A DNA stretch of 64,000 nt, from contig NZ_JACHXP010000009.1 of NCBI RefSeq assembly GCF_014192215.1, forward strand, positions 1 through 64,000, given 5' to 3'. Positions 1-8,942 of this stretch are shown one piece after another. Source of the DNA: Halomonas cerina (lineage in GTDB: Bacteria; Pseudomonadota; Gammaproteobacteria; Pseudomonadales; Halomonadaceae). The number at the start of each line of letters is the position of its first letter. Positions within the stretch are counted from its first letter, which is position 1. The notes under the pieces were generated by a model. It ran no database searches. It was given only the letters and a program-made list of their open reading frames with translations, and was not told the DNA's origin. The position numbers were made by a program, and so were the translations under genes.

Positions 1-303
1 GAATCCGGCGCGCTTGTCAACCGAGACCTTCCGTAGCGTTTCGAAAAACCTCAAGCAGAACAAGCCCTTCTGCCACTCATCACCGCCTGCAACGTAGCCC
101 GTCGCCGGCAGCGGATGCGTACTTTATGTTCTCTCGATGTCAAACGCAACCCTTGATACAAAAAATATAGTCCAGCCGCTCAAAGGATGCCATAACGAAT
201 GTCAGCAGAGCAGTCATGCTCTTCCCTCGAGACGACATGGACCGACCGAGGACAGCCCACCGCCGCGCGCCCTCGGTGCGGGTTGCCGGCATGACAGCGC
301 GGC
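1..303. other. Left-edge region downstream of prpD, no confident gene
   Basis: I see no recognisable gene here. One plus-strand frame is open from base 2 to a TAG ending at base 97 (about 31 codons), so it could be the tail of a gene cut by the window edge, but the residues match nothing I know. An AT-rich patch lies near 150-175. No clear terminator follows the prpD stop on the minus strand. Confidence 0.3.
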
Positions 304-1788
304 TCAGATCATGAAGAGCTCGACGAACCGGTGAACCGCCGTGCTTTCCAAGACCGCCTGGTCTCGACAAAACTCGAGAATCCGCTCGCAGCGTCCTGCC
401 GGGAAGCGCGTGGCCAGATTGCTCCGAAACTTCTCCTCCAGCACCGGGATGCCCTCGGCACGGCGACGGCGATGACCGATCGGATACTCGACCTCGACTT
501 TCTCGGTGGCACTGCCGTCCTGAAAGAAGACCTGGATGGCATTGGCGATGGAGCGACGCTCGGGGTCGTAGTAATCACGGGAGTAGCGCTCGTCCTCGAC
601 CACCTCCATCTTCCCGCGCAGCTCATCGATGATCGGGTGGGCCTCGTGGAATTCGTCCTCGTAGTGTTCGGCCACCAGGTGTCCGAAGGCCAGCGGCACG
701 GCGGTCATGTATTGCAGGCAGTGGTCGCGGTCGGCCGGATTCGCCAGCTTGCCCGACTTGGAGATGATGCGGATCGCCGAGTCATGGGTCGTCAGCACGA
801 TGCGATCGATCTCGTCCAGGCGCTCTTTGACCTGTGGGTGCAGGGTGACGGCGGCCTCGCAGGCGGTCTGGGCATGAAACTCGGCCGGGAAGGAGAGCTT
901 GAATAGGATGTTCTCCATCACGTAGGTGCCGAAGTCTCGTTGGAAAGAGAAGCGGCGCTCCTGTTCCGGCTTGGTGGCCAGGTCCCGGTTGGTGTGGCTG
1001 AACAGCACATCGTAGAAACCCCATTGGGGAGCACTGAGCACACCGGGAATGCCCATCTCGCCGCGCAGGGCGATATCGGCCAGCCGCACCCCCCGCGAGG
1101 TCGCATCTCCTGCCGCCCAGCTCTTGCGCGAGCCGGCATTAGGCGCGTGACGGTAGGTGCGCAGGCTCTGGCCATCGACCCAGGCATGGGACAGCGCGGC
1201 AAGCAGCTGCTCCCGGTCGGCGCCCATCAGCTTGGCCACCACCGCGGTGGAAGCCACTTTGACCAGTACCACGTGGTCGAGGCCAACCCGGTTGAAGGAG
1301 TTGTCCAGCGCCAGCACACCCTGAATCTCGTGCGCCATGACCATGGCCTCGAGGACCTGGCGCATGGTCAGCGGTGCCTCGCCCTCGGCGAGGTGCTTCT
1401 GGGAGAGGTGATCGGCCACCGCCAGGATGCCCCCCAGATTGTCGGAGGGATGGCCCCATTCGGCGGCCAGCCAGGTGTCGTTGTAATCCAGCCAGCGGAC
1501 GATACAGCCGATGTCCCAGGCTGCCTTGACCGGATCCAGCCGGAAGGCGGTTCCGGGCACCCGGGCGCCATGGGGTACCATCGTGCCCTCCACCAAGGGG
1601 CCCAGGTGCTTGGTGCACTCGGGGAAACGCAACGCCAGTAAGCCGCAGCCTAGGGTATCCATCAGGCAGTAGCGGGCGGTCTCCAGTGCCTCGGTGCTCT
1701 CTATCCGATAGTCAAGAACGTAGTCGGCGATCTTCTGCAGTTCGACGTCGTAGTCAGGACGGACATTGGCTTCAACCGTGGTGCTCAT
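304..1788 (-). CDS. prpD: 2-methylcitrate dehydratase PrpD (MmgE/PrpD family)
   Basis: This 494-residue protein is a full-length MmgE/PrpD family member (about 480-495 residues in other bacteria). In the methylcitrate cycle of propionate breakdown PrpD dehydrates 2-methylcitrate in the cytoplasm. Here it is the last gene of an operon that also has acnD and prpF, which do the same step by another route, so it may be a second dehydratase or a helper. The ATG at 1788 is chosen because GAGAGGAG lies just upstream; a longer frame starting 22 codons earlier lacks a comparable site. About 110 bases separate it from prpF. Family is near certain; its exact role beside AcnD is inferred. Confidence 0.93.
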   Translation of the reverse strand: MSTTVEANVRPDYDVELQKIADYVLDYRIESTEALETARYCLMDTLGCGLLALRFPECTKHLGPLVEGTMVPHGARVPGTAFRLDPVKAAWDIGCIVRWLDYNDTWLAAEWGHPSDNLGGILAVADHLSQKHLAEGEAPLTMRQVLEAMVMAHEIQGVLALDNSFNRVGLDHVVLVKVASTAVVAKLMGADREQLLAALSHAWVDGQSLRTYRHAPNAGSRKSWAAGDATSRGVRLADIALRGEMGIPGVLSAPQWGFYDVLFSHTNRDLATKPEQERRFSFQRDFGTYVMENILFKLSFPAEFHAQTACEAAVTLHPQVKERLDEIDRIVLTTHDSAIRIISKSGKLANPADRDHCLQYMTAVPLAFGHLVAEHYEDEFHEAHPIIDELRGKMEVVEDERYSRDYYDPERRSIANAIQVFFQDGSATEKVEVEYPIGHRRRRAEGIPVLEEKFRSNLATRFPAGRCERILEFCRDQAVLESTAVHRFVELFMI

Positions 1789-1897
1789 GGCGTCTGCTCC
1801 TCTCGTGCAATGCGGGTCGGGAGGGATTCCGGGCACTCTCACTATAGGTGACAACGCCTACCCAGAGGCAGCCGGGGCGAAAAACGGTTCCGGGCCC

Positions 1898-3076
1898 TCA
1901 GAGGCTGTCGGCCGGCACGCGCACGAGGCCCTCCATCAACACACGCGCGCTGCGGCTCATGATCGCCTTGGTCGCGGTCCACTCGCTGTTCACCTGCGTG
2001 GCCTCGGCGCCCACCCGCAGGGTACCGGAGGGATGGCCGAAACAGACCGACGTCCGATCCCCTCCCCCGGCGGCCAGGTTCACCAGGGTACCGGGAACGG
2101 CCGCTGCAGCACCGATGGCCACGGCGGCTGTGCCCATCATGGCATGGTGCAACTTACCCATGGAAAGCGCCCGCACCAGCAGGTCGACCTCCTCAGCCGC
2201 CACCTCTCTGCCGCTGGAGGCAAGGTAGCCAGTGGGCGGCGCGACGAAGGCCACCTTGGGCGTGTGCTGACGGCTAGCCGCCTCGCTGACATCGCCGAAC
2301 AGTCCCATGCGCACCGCTCCATGGGCGCGAAGGGTCTCGAACCTCTCGAGAGCTTGGGCATCGCCGTTGATCGCCTCCTGCAGTTCAGTCCCCGTGTAGC
2401 CAATATCGGCGGCATTGACGAAGATGGTGGGGATGCCGGCGTTGATCAGGGTCGCCTTGAGCGTACCGATGCCCGGCACCTCCAGGTCATCGACCACCTG
2501 GCCGGTGGGGAACATCGCCCCCTCACCATCGGCGGGGTCCATGAATTCCACCGGCACTTCGGCCGCCGGGAAGGTGACGCCATCGAGTTCGAAATCGCCG
2601 GTCTCCTGCACTTCGCCGTTGGTGATGGGCACCCGGGCGACGATGGTCTTGCCGATGTTGGCCTGCCAGATACGCACCACCGCCACGCCGTTCTCGGGGA
2701 TCCGCGCCGGATCCACCAGGCCGTTGCTGATAGCGAAGGGCCCCACCGCGGCAGAGAGATTGCCGCAGTTGCCGCTCCAGTCGACGAAGGGCTTGTCGAT
2801 GGACACCTGGCCGAAAAGATAGTCGACATCGTGGTTGGGACGCTCGCTTTTCGAGAGGATGACGGTCTTGCTGGTGCTCGATGTCGCCCCGCCCATGCCG
2901 TCGATCTGCTTCTGGTAGGGGTCGGGACTGCCGATCACCCGCATCAGCAGCCGATCACGCGCCTGGCCGGGCCGGCGCGCCGCCTCGGGCAGATCCTGCA
3001 GGCGAAAGAAAACGCCCTTGCTGGTACCGCCCCGCATGTAGGTCGCGGGGATCTTGATCTGAGGGACTTGTGCCAT
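1898..3076 (-). CDS. prpF: 2-methylaconitate cis-trans isomerase PrpF
   Basis: The protein has 392 residues and begins with the PrpF signature (MRGGTSKGVFF near residues 14-24). PrpF has a diaminopimelate-epimerase-like fold and isomerises the trans-methylaconitate made by AcnD to the cis form, so that an aconitase can hydrate it to 2-methylisocitrate. The length is typical. It follows acnD by 115 bases; that gap holds an 8-bp GC-rich hairpin (3101-3122, loop TCGGAG). Start ATG at 3076 has GGAG nine bases upstream. It is part of the regulator-prpBC-acnD-prpF-prpD operon. Confidence 0.95.
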   Translation of the reverse strand: MAQVPQIKIPATYMRGGTSKGVFFRLQDLPEAARRPGQARDRLLMRVIGSPDPYQKQIDGMGGATSSTSKTVILSKSERPNHDVDYLFGQVSIDKPFVDWSGNCGNLSAAVGPFAISNGLVDPARIPENGVAVVRIWQANIGKTIVARVPITNGEVQETGDFELDGVTFPAAEVPVEFMDPADGEGAMFPTGQVVDDLEVPGIGTLKATLINAGIPTIFVNAADIGYTGTELQEAINGDAQALERFETLRAHGAVRMGLFGDVSEAASRQHTPKVAFVAPPTGYLASSGREVAAEEVDLLVRALSMGKLHHAMMGTAAVAIGAAAAVPGTLVNLAAGGGDRTSVCFGHPSGTLRVGAEATQVNSEWTATKAIMSRSARVLMEGLVRVPADSL

Positions 3077-3191
3077 GGAAAACGACTCCGGATCGAAAGC
3101 TGCCGCGCTCGGAGGCGCGGCAACCAGTCATCGAGTAAGGTAAGCGTCCGACTTCGCCGGGCAATCGCGCAGCGAAGGTGCGCTTCTACAT

Positions 3192-5795
3192 TCAGCCGAC
3201 CGCCTTGGCCTCGGACTCGAGGAAGTCCTGAGCGAAGCGCTGCAGCACGCCGCCGGCGGAGTAGATGGAGACCTCCTCGGCGGTATCCAGGCGACAGATC
3301 ACCGGTACGCGCTCGGTGCTGCCATTCTTGCGGTGGATGACCAGTGTCAGCTCCGACCGCGGCGCCGCGGTCCCTTCCACATCGAAGGTCTCGGTGCCGT
3401 CGATGGCCAGCGTCTTGCGGGTCGTCCCTTCCTCGAACTGCAGGGGCATGACGCCCATACCGACCAGGTTGGTGCGGTGGATGCGCTCGAAGCCTTCCGC
3501 CACGATGGCCTCCACACCGGCCAGCGCCACGCCCTTGGCCGCCCAGTCACGGGAGGATCCCTGACCATAGTCGGCACCGGCGATGACGATCAACGGCTGC
3601 TTGCGCGCCATGTAGGTCTCGATGGCTTCCCACATGCGGGTCACCTGGCCTTCCGGCTCGATGCGCGCCAGCGACCCCTGTTTCACGTTACCGCTCTCAT
3701 CCCGGACCATCTCGTTGAAGAGTTTCGGGTTGGCGAAGGTGGCGCGCTGGGCGGTCAGATGGTCGCCCCGATGGGTCGCGTAGGAGTTGAAGTCCTCTTC
3801 CGGCAGGCCCATCTTGTGCAGATATTCACCGGCGGCGCTGTCCATCAGGATGGCATTGGACGGCGACAGATGATCGGTGGTGATGTTGTCCGGCAGCACG
3901 GCCAGCGGACGCATGCCCTTGAGGGTCTTCTCACCGGCCAGCGCCCCTTCCCAGTAGGGCGGGCGACGAATGTAGGTGCTCTGGGGCCGCCACTCGTACA
4001 GGGGGTTAACCTGTGCCTGTGGCCCCCTATTGATATCGAACATCGGGATGTAGGTGTCGCGGAACTGCTGCGGCTTCACGCTCTGCCTGACGATGGCATC
4101 GATCTCTTCATCGGCGGGCCAGATGTCCTTCAGGGTGATCGGCTTATCCTGCTGATCGTAGCCCAGCACATCCTTCTCGATATCGAAACGGATGGTGCCC
4201 GCGATGGCATAGGCCACCACCAGCGGCGGCGAGGCCAAAAACGCCTGCTTGGCGTAAGGGTGGATCCGGCCATCGAAGTTACGGTTGCCGGACAGTACCG
4301 CCGTGGCGTAGAGGTCTCGGTCGATGATTTCGCGCTGGATCGTCGGGTCCAGCGCGCCGGACATGCCGTTGCAGGTGGTGCAGGCATAGGCCACCACGCC
4401 GAAGCCGAGCTCTTCCAGCTCGGGCAGCAGGCCGGCCTCCTCGAGGTACATCTTGACCGTCTTGGAGCCCGGTGCCAGGGAGGTCTTGACCCAGGGCTTG
4501 CGGATCAGGCCCAGCCGGTTGGCATTACGGGCGATCAGGCCCGCCGCCACCATGTTGCGGGGGTTCGAGGTATTGGTGCAGCTGGTGATGGCGGCGATGA
4601 TCACCGCGCCATCCGGCATCTTGTCGGCTTCCTCTTCCCACTCGCCGGCGATGCCGCGCTTGGCCAGCTCCGAGGTGGGCAGATGCGCGTGGGGGTTGGA
4701 CGGGCCCGCCAGGGTCCGGGTGACCTGGGACAAGTCGAACTTCAACACCCGCTCGTACTCGGCGCTCTTCAGGGCGTCCGACCACAGCCCGGTGTGCTTG
4801 GCGTATGTCTCCACCAAGGCGACCTGCTCGTCCTCACGGCCGGTCAGCTTGAGATAGTCGATGGTCTGGTCGTCGATGTAGAACATCGCCGCGGTGGCCC
4901 CGTACTCCGGCGTCATGTTGGAGATGGTGGCCCGGTCCCCGACGGTCAGGCTATCCGCGCCTTCACCGTAGAATTCCAGGTAGGCACCGACGACCCGCTC
5001 CTTGCGCAGGAACTCGGTCAGGGCCAGCACCATGTCCGTGCTGGTGATCCCCGGCTGTAGCTGGCCGGTCAGCTCCACGCCGATGATATCGGGCAGACGC
5101 ATCATCGAGGCGCGGCCCAACATCACGCTCTCGGCCTCTAGGCCACCCACGCCGACGGAAATCACGCCCAGGGCGTCGACCATGGGAGTGTGGCTGTCGG
5201 TACCCACGCAGGTGTCCGGGAAGGCCACGCCGTCGCGCTTCTGCACGACTGGCGACATCTTCTCCAGGTTGATCTGGTGCATGATGCCGTTGCCCGGCGG
5301 GATCACGTCGACGTTCTCGAACGCGGTCTTGGTCCAGTTGATGAAGTGAAAGCGGTCGTCGTTGCGGCGGTTCTCGATCTCGCGATTCTTCTCGAAGGCA
5401 TCCTTCTCGAAGCCGGCGTGCTCCACGGCCAGGGAATGATCGACGATCAGCTGGGTCGGCACCACCGGATTGACCTTGGCCGGATCCCCGCCCTTCTCGG
5501 CGATGGCGTCACGCAGGCCGGCCAGATCAACCAGCGCAGTCTGCCCGAGGATATCGTGGCAGACCACCCGGGCCGGATACCAGGGGAAGTCTAGATCGCG
5601 GCGGCGCTCGATGAGCTGCTTGAGCGACTCGGTGAGCAGCGCCGGCTCGCAACGGCGTACCAGCTGCTCGGCCAGCACCCGTGAGGTGTAGGGCAGGGTC
5701 TCGTAGGCCCCGGGCTGGATATCCTCGACGGCGGCACGCACGTCGAAGTAGTCCAGCGTGGTGCCGGGAAGCGGTTTGCGGTAGTCGGTATTCAT
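3192..5795 (-). CDS. acnD: Fe/S-dependent 2-methylisocitrate dehydratase AcnD
   Basis: This 867-residue aconitase-superfamily enzyme is AcnD, which dehydrates 2-methylcitrate with a [4Fe-4S] cluster. The cluster cysteines are visible in ITSCTNTSNP (about residue 406) and ACTTCNGMSG (about residues 472-475), in the expected single plus CxxC layout. The substrate-binding swivel domain occupies the C-terminal third. The prpF neighbour is diagnostic, since AcnD and PrpF always work as a pair. A terminator-like hairpin lies between prpC and this gene, so its expression may be lower than that of prpB and prpC. The ATG at 5795 has only a weak ribosome-binding site. Confidence 0.96.
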   Translation of the reverse strand: MNTDYRKPLPGTTLDYFDVRAAVEDIQPGAYETLPYTSRVLAEQLVRRCEPALLTESLKQLIERRRDLDFPWYPARVVCHDILGQTALVDLAGLRDAIAEKGGDPAKVNPVVPTQLIVDHSLAVEHAGFEKDAFEKNREIENRRNDDRFHFINWTKTAFENVDVIPPGNGIMHQINLEKMSPVVQKRDGVAFPDTCVGTDSHTPMVDALGVISVGVGGLEAESVMLGRASMMRLPDIIGVELTGQLQPGITSTDMVLALTEFLRKERVVGAYLEFYGEGADSLTVGDRATISNMTPEYGATAAMFYIDDQTIDYLKLTGREDEQVALVETYAKHTGLWSDALKSAEYERVLKFDLSQVTRTLAGPSNPHAHLPTSELAKRGIAGEWEEEADKMPDGAVIIAAITSCTNTSNPRNMVAAGLIARNANRLGLIRKPWVKTSLAPGSKTVKMYLEEAGLLPELEELGFGVVAYACTTCNGMSGALDPTIQREIIDRDLYATAVLSGNRNFDGRIHPYAKQAFLASPPLVVAYAIAGTIRFDIEKDVLGYDQQDKPITLKDIWPADEEIDAIVRQSVKPQQFRDTYIPMFDINRGPQAQVNPLYEWRPQSTYIRRPPYWEGALAGEKTLKGMRPLAVLPDNITTDHLSPSNAILMDSAAGEYLHKMGLPEEDFNSYATHRGDHLTAQRATFANPKLFNEMVRDESGNVKQGSLARIEPEGQVTRMWEAIETYMARKQPLIVIAGADYGQGSSRDWAAKGVALAGVEAIVAEGFERIHRTNLVGMGVMPLQFEEGTTRKTLAIDGTETFDVEGTAAPRSELTLVIHRKNGSTERVPVICRLDTAEEVSIYSAGGVLQRFAQDFLESEAKAVG

Positions 5796-5828
5796 GGCAT
5801 CGAGTGGTCTTCGCGTGGTGTCGGAAAA

Positions 5829-5850
5829 AGGCGGCCCACCGGGGCCGCCT
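5829..5850 (-). terminator. Terminator-like hairpin inside the prp operon
   Basis: A perfect 9-bp stem (AGGCGGCCC paired with GGGCCGCCT, 4-base loop) is followed on the minus strand by TTTTT. It sits 20 bases after the prpC stop and 34 bases before the acnD start, so it should stop some transcripts coming out of prpC. No clear promoter fits between it and acnD, which points to partial termination or mRNA end protection within the operon. Confidence 0.75.
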
Positions 5851-5869
5851 CGAGGAGAGCGCTCAGGCC

Positions 5870-6997
5870 TCAGTCACGCTCTTCGATCGGTACCCATGCG
5901 CTCTTTTCAGGACCCACATAGTCGGCGCTCGGGCGGATGATGCGGTTGTTCTCGCGCTGTTCGAAGACATGGGCACACCAGCCGGTGACGCGCGAACAGA
6001 CGAAGATCGGCGTGAACAGCTTGGTGGGAATGTCCATGAAGTGGTAGGCGCTGGCGTGGAAAAAGTCGGCGTTGCAGAACAGCTTCTTCTCACGCCACAT
6101 GACCGCCTCGACGCGCTCGGAAACCGGGTAGAGCACGCTGTCACCGACGTCCTCGGCGAGTCGCTTCGACCAGTGCTTGATGATGGCATTGCGCGGGTCG
6201 GACTCGCGGTAGATGGCGTGCCCGAAGCCCATGATCTTCTCCTTGCGCTCGAGCTTGCCCAGAATCTCGCGCTCGGCCTCGTCCGGCGATTGCCAGTTCT
6301 CGATCATCGCCATGGCCGCCTCGTTAGCACCGCCGTGCAGCGGGCCACGCAGGGAGCCGATGGCGCCGGTCACGCAGGAGTGCATGTCGGAAAGCGTGGA
6401 GGCACACACGCGAGCGGTGAAGGTCGAGGCGTTGAACTCGTGCTCGGCGTAGAGGATCAGCGAGACATTCATCACCCGGGCATGCAACTCGCTGGGCGCC
6501 GCGTCGCGCAGCAGGTGCAGGAAGTGCGCTCCCACCGACTCGTCGTCGGTCTCGGTCTCGATGCGCACGCCGTCATGGGAGAAGCGGTACCAGTAGCAGA
6601 TGATCGACGGCAGCACGGCCAGCAGTCGATCGGAAACGTCCTGCTGCTGATCGAAGTTCTCCTCGGTCTCCAGGTTGCCGAGCATGGAAGCGCCGGTGCG
6701 CATCACGTCCATGGGGTGGGCACTGGCCGGGATCTGCTCCAACACGGTCTTCAGTGCCTGGGGCAGGCCGCGAAGCCCCTTGAGCTTGGTGACATAGGCG
6801 TCGAGCTCGGCCCGATTGGGCAGCTTGCCCTTGAGCAGCAGGTAGGCCACTTCCTCGAACCGGGCCTTCTCGGCCAGTTCCTCGATGTCGTAGCCTCGAT
6901 AGGTCAGGCCGGAGCCGGACTGGCCGACGGTACACAAGGCCGTGGAGCCGGCACTCTGGCCACGCAGGCCGGTACTACTGACGGGTTTATCTGCCAT
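5870..6997 (-). CDS. prpC: 2-methylcitrate synthase PrpC
   Basis: The 375-residue protein is a citrate-synthase family member of the short methylcitrate type. It condenses propionyl-CoA with oxaloacetate. Family motifs are seen: HGGANEAAM (about residue 217), GFGHAIYRESDPRN with the catalytic histidine, and an RVTGW segment near the C-terminus. The ATG at 6997 is preceded by AAGGAG; a longer frame would add 49 low-complexity residues and run into the end of prpB, so it is rejected. Placement directly after prpB and before acnD supports the methylcitrate rather than citrate synthase role. Confidence 0.96.
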   Translation of the reverse strand: MADKPVSSTGLRGQSAGSTALCTVGQSGSGLTYRGYDIEELAEKARFEEVAYLLLKGKLPNRAELDAYVTKLKGLRGLPQALKTVLEQIPASAHPMDVMRTGASMLGNLETEENFDQQQDVSDRLLAVLPSIICYWYRFSHDGVRIETETDDESVGAHFLHLLRDAAPSELHARVMNVSLILYAEHEFNASTFTARVCASTLSDMHSCVTGAIGSLRGPLHGGANEAAMAMIENWQSPDEAEREILGKLERKEKIMGFGHAIYRESDPRNAIIKHWSKRLAEDVGDSVLYPVSERVEAVMWREKKLFCNADFFHASAYHFMDIPTKLFTPIFVCSRVTGWCAHVFEQRENNRIIRPSADYVGPEKSAWVPIEERD

Positions 6998-7058
6998 GTC
7001 GTGTCTCCTTGTCTGGCGTGTCGTTGTTGTCGGTATCTGTATCGGTGTCGATCGACGA

Positions 7059-7949
7059 TCAGGCCTCGCCGCCCTGCTCGGCGAAGAGGGCGTCGAGCTT
7101 ACGCTCGAAGTCGTGGTAGTTGAGAAAATCGTAGAGCTCGTCACGGGTCTGCATCAGGTCGACCACGTCGCGCTGATGCCCCTTGTCATGGATGCTCTGG
7201 TAGACCTTGAGCGCCGCCGCGTTCATGGCGCGAAATGCCGATAGCGGATAGAGCACCATGCGGCACCCCACCTCACCCAGTTCCTGCTGGGTGAACAGCG
7301 GCGTGGCGCCGAACTCGGTGATATTGGCCAGGATCGGAGCATCGACGCGCTCGCAGAAGGCTCGGTAGTCGTCCAGGGTGTGCACCGCCTCGGCGAAGAT
7401 GGCATCGGCGCCGGCCGCGATGCAGGCATTGGCGCGCTCGATGGCGGCATCCAGCCCCTCCTTCTGGAAGGCGTCGGTCCGCGCGATCAGGTAGAAGTCT
7501 GGATCGAGACGCGCATCGGCGGCGGCCTTGACGCGGTCGACCATCTCCTGCTGAGAGACGATCGCCTTGTTGGGACGGTGGCCGCAGCGCTTCTGGGCCA
7601 CCTGATCCTCCAGGTGCACGGCGGCCACACCAGCCCGCTGCATCTCCTTGACGGTACGGGCGATGTTGAAAGCCCCACCCCAGCCGGTATCGATATCCAC
7701 CAGCAGCGGGCGCTCGGTGGCACCGCAGATACGGTGGGCATCCTCGACCACGTCGTTCATGGTGGTAATGCCCAGGTCGGGCAGACCGAAGGAGGCGTTC
7801 GCTACGCCCCCGCCGGAGAGATAGATGGCCTGATGGCCGACCCGCTCGGCCATCATGGCGGTATAAGCGTTGATGGTGCCGACGATGGGCAGCGGCCGGC
7901 TGGCCTCGAGGGCGGCGCGAAAACGAGCACCGGGGGTCTGCTGGGTCAT
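7059..7949 (-). CDS. prpB: 2-methylisocitrate lyase PrpB
   Basis: This 296-residue protein belongs to the isocitrate lyase/PEP mutase superfamily. It splits 2-methylisocitrate into pyruvate and succinate, the last step of the cycle. The catalytic loop motif KRCGHRPNK is visible near residue 122, along with the metal-binding DIDTGWGG segment. The start at 7949 is set by GAGGAG eight bases upstream; an ATG five codons earlier would lie within that ribosome-binding site. The regulator gene ends 39 bases upstream, so the two are probably co-transcribed. Confidence 0.96.
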   Translation of the reverse strand: MTQQTPGARFRAALEASRPLPIVGTINAYTAMMAERVGHQAIYLSGGGVANASFGLPDLGITTMNDVVEDAHRICGATERPLLVDIDTGWGGAFNIARTVKEMQRAGVAAVHLEDQVAQKRCGHRPNKAIVSQQEMVDRVKAAADARLDPDFYLIARTDAFQKEGLDAAIERANACIAAGADAIFAEAVHTLDDYRAFCERVDAPILANITEFGATPLFTQQELGEVGCRMVLYPLSAFRAMNAAALKVYQSIHDKGHQRDVVDLMQTRDELYDFLNYHDFERKLDALFAEQGGEA

Positions 7950-7988
7950 GTTGGATCTCCTCATGGTATCCGGTTATCCGAGACGGTC

Positions 7989-8702
7989 TCAGGGGATCGC
8001 CGCGGCATCCTGCTTGAGCGTGGCGGCATAACGGTCGACAACATTGGCCCGCGAGGCGCTCACGTGGCGCCGCATCAGCAGTTCGGCGAGCTCGGCATCG
8101 CCGGCTTCGATGGCATCGACGATGCGGTGGTGCTCGACGAAGGCCCGCTGGGGACGCGTGCCGCTGGCACTGAACTGGGTGCGATAGAGTCGCACCAGGT
8201 AGTAGAGGTCGTCGCAGAGCATCGTCATCAGCATCTTGTTGTGGCTGCCCTGGACGATGCGGAAGTGGAAATCCAGATCCCCTTCGCGCTGATAGTAGGC
8301 CTCGCCACGGCGCAGGTCAGCCTGGCGCTCGTGCACCGCCAGTACCTCGCGCAGCCCGACAATCTCCTCGGCCGTCATGTGCTCGGCGGCGAGGCGCGCG
8401 GCCATGCTCTCCAGGGCCTCACGAACGTCGAACAGCTCGAGCAGCTCCTGCATCGACAGCTTGACCACCCGCGCCCCGACATGGGGCACCCGCTCGATCA
8501 GGCGGTGGGCCTCGAGGCGGCGCATCGCCTCGCGCAGGGGACCACGGGAGATACCGTAGGTGCGCGAGAGCCCCGGTTCGGTGATCTTGCTTCCCGGCGC
8601 CAGCTCGCCGCGCACGATGGCGTCCTGCAACTGCTGAAAGACCCGCTCGGCAAGGGTGCGGATCTCGGGGTTACTGGCCTGTTCGGTGGGGACTGGGTTC
8701 AT
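7989..8702 (-). CDS. GntR-family (FCD/FadR subfamily) regulator of the prp operon
   Basis: The 237-residue protein has an N-terminal winged helix-turn-helix (about residues 15-80, with SKITEPGLSRTYGISRGPLR) and a C-terminal all-helical FCD ligand-binding domain with the DFHFRIV histidine motif. It heads the prpB-prpC-acnD-prpF-prpD operon, so it most likely controls propionate catabolism and its own synthesis. Its ligand is probably a cycle intermediate, which is inference. ATG 8702 is chosen; a TTG five codons earlier is possible. A perfect TTGTCGACAA palindrome ends five bases before the ATG and would place bound regulator over the ribosome-binding region. Confidence 0.9.
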   Translation of the reverse strand: MNPVPTEQASNPEIRTLAERVFQQLQDAIVRGELAPGSKITEPGLSRTYGISRGPLREAMRRLEAHRLIERVPHVGARVVKLSMQELLELFDVREALESMAARLAAEHMTAEEIVGLREVLAVHERQADLRRGEAYYQREGDLDFHFRIVQGSHNKMLMTMLCDDLYYLVRLYRTQFSASGTRPQRAFVEHHRIVDAIEAGDAELAELLMRRHVSASRANVVDRYAATLKQDAAAIP

Positions 8703-8706
8703 GGCA

Positions 8707-8718
8707 ATTGTCGACAAT
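8707..8718. promoter_or_regulatory. GntR-type operator, promoter-proximal
   Basis: ATTGTCGACAAT is a perfect 12-bp palindrome of the TTGTnnACAA form typical of FadR/FCD GntR regulators. It lies just downstream of the predicted prp promoter (about +8 to +19), a position that fits repression. Confidence 0.7.
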
Positions 8719-8732
8719 CAAGTGATGAAGAG

Positions 8733-8761
8733 ACTGTAGCCACTGGCTCTTTCGGGGTCAA
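8733..8761 (-). promoter_or_regulatory. Predicted sigma-70 promoter of the prp operon
   Basis: On the minus strand TTGACC (8761-8756) and TACAGT (8738-8733) are separated by exactly 17 bases. Transcription would begin near 8726, about 25 bases before the regulator's ATG. The two GntR-type palindromes flank this promoter. Confidence 0.65.
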
Positions 8762-8793
8762 TATCCCCTCGAATGGGATGGTGTTCACCTTTG

Positions 8794-8805
8794 GTTGTAG
8801 ACAAC
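8794..8805. promoter_or_regulatory. Second GntR-type operator, upstream
   Basis: GTTGTAGACAAC matches the same TTGTnnACAA form with an imperfect centre. Its centre is 87 bp from the promoter-proximal site, about eight helical turns, which would allow looping between two bound dimers. It also lies in the space shared with divergent pabB. Confidence 0.6.
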
Positions 8806-8942
8806 GGCGCTGGATTCTCCGACGAGAGGCCACATCCAAGCGATACACTACCGGCTCACGTCAGGCGCAATACCGGACGGTGACGACGACAAACCCCGGG
8901 CGACTGCCTAGAATATGGCGCCTGTTCTGGAAAGGCTCCCCG

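Noticed and set aside
137..370. Short overlapping frames on both strands before the prpD stop
   Set aside because: Neither has a credible ribosome-binding site or family, and they overlap the prpD 3' end.
3333..5060. 575-codon plus-strand frame opposite acnD
   Set aside because: It is antisense to acnD, whose cysteine motifs and length are intact.
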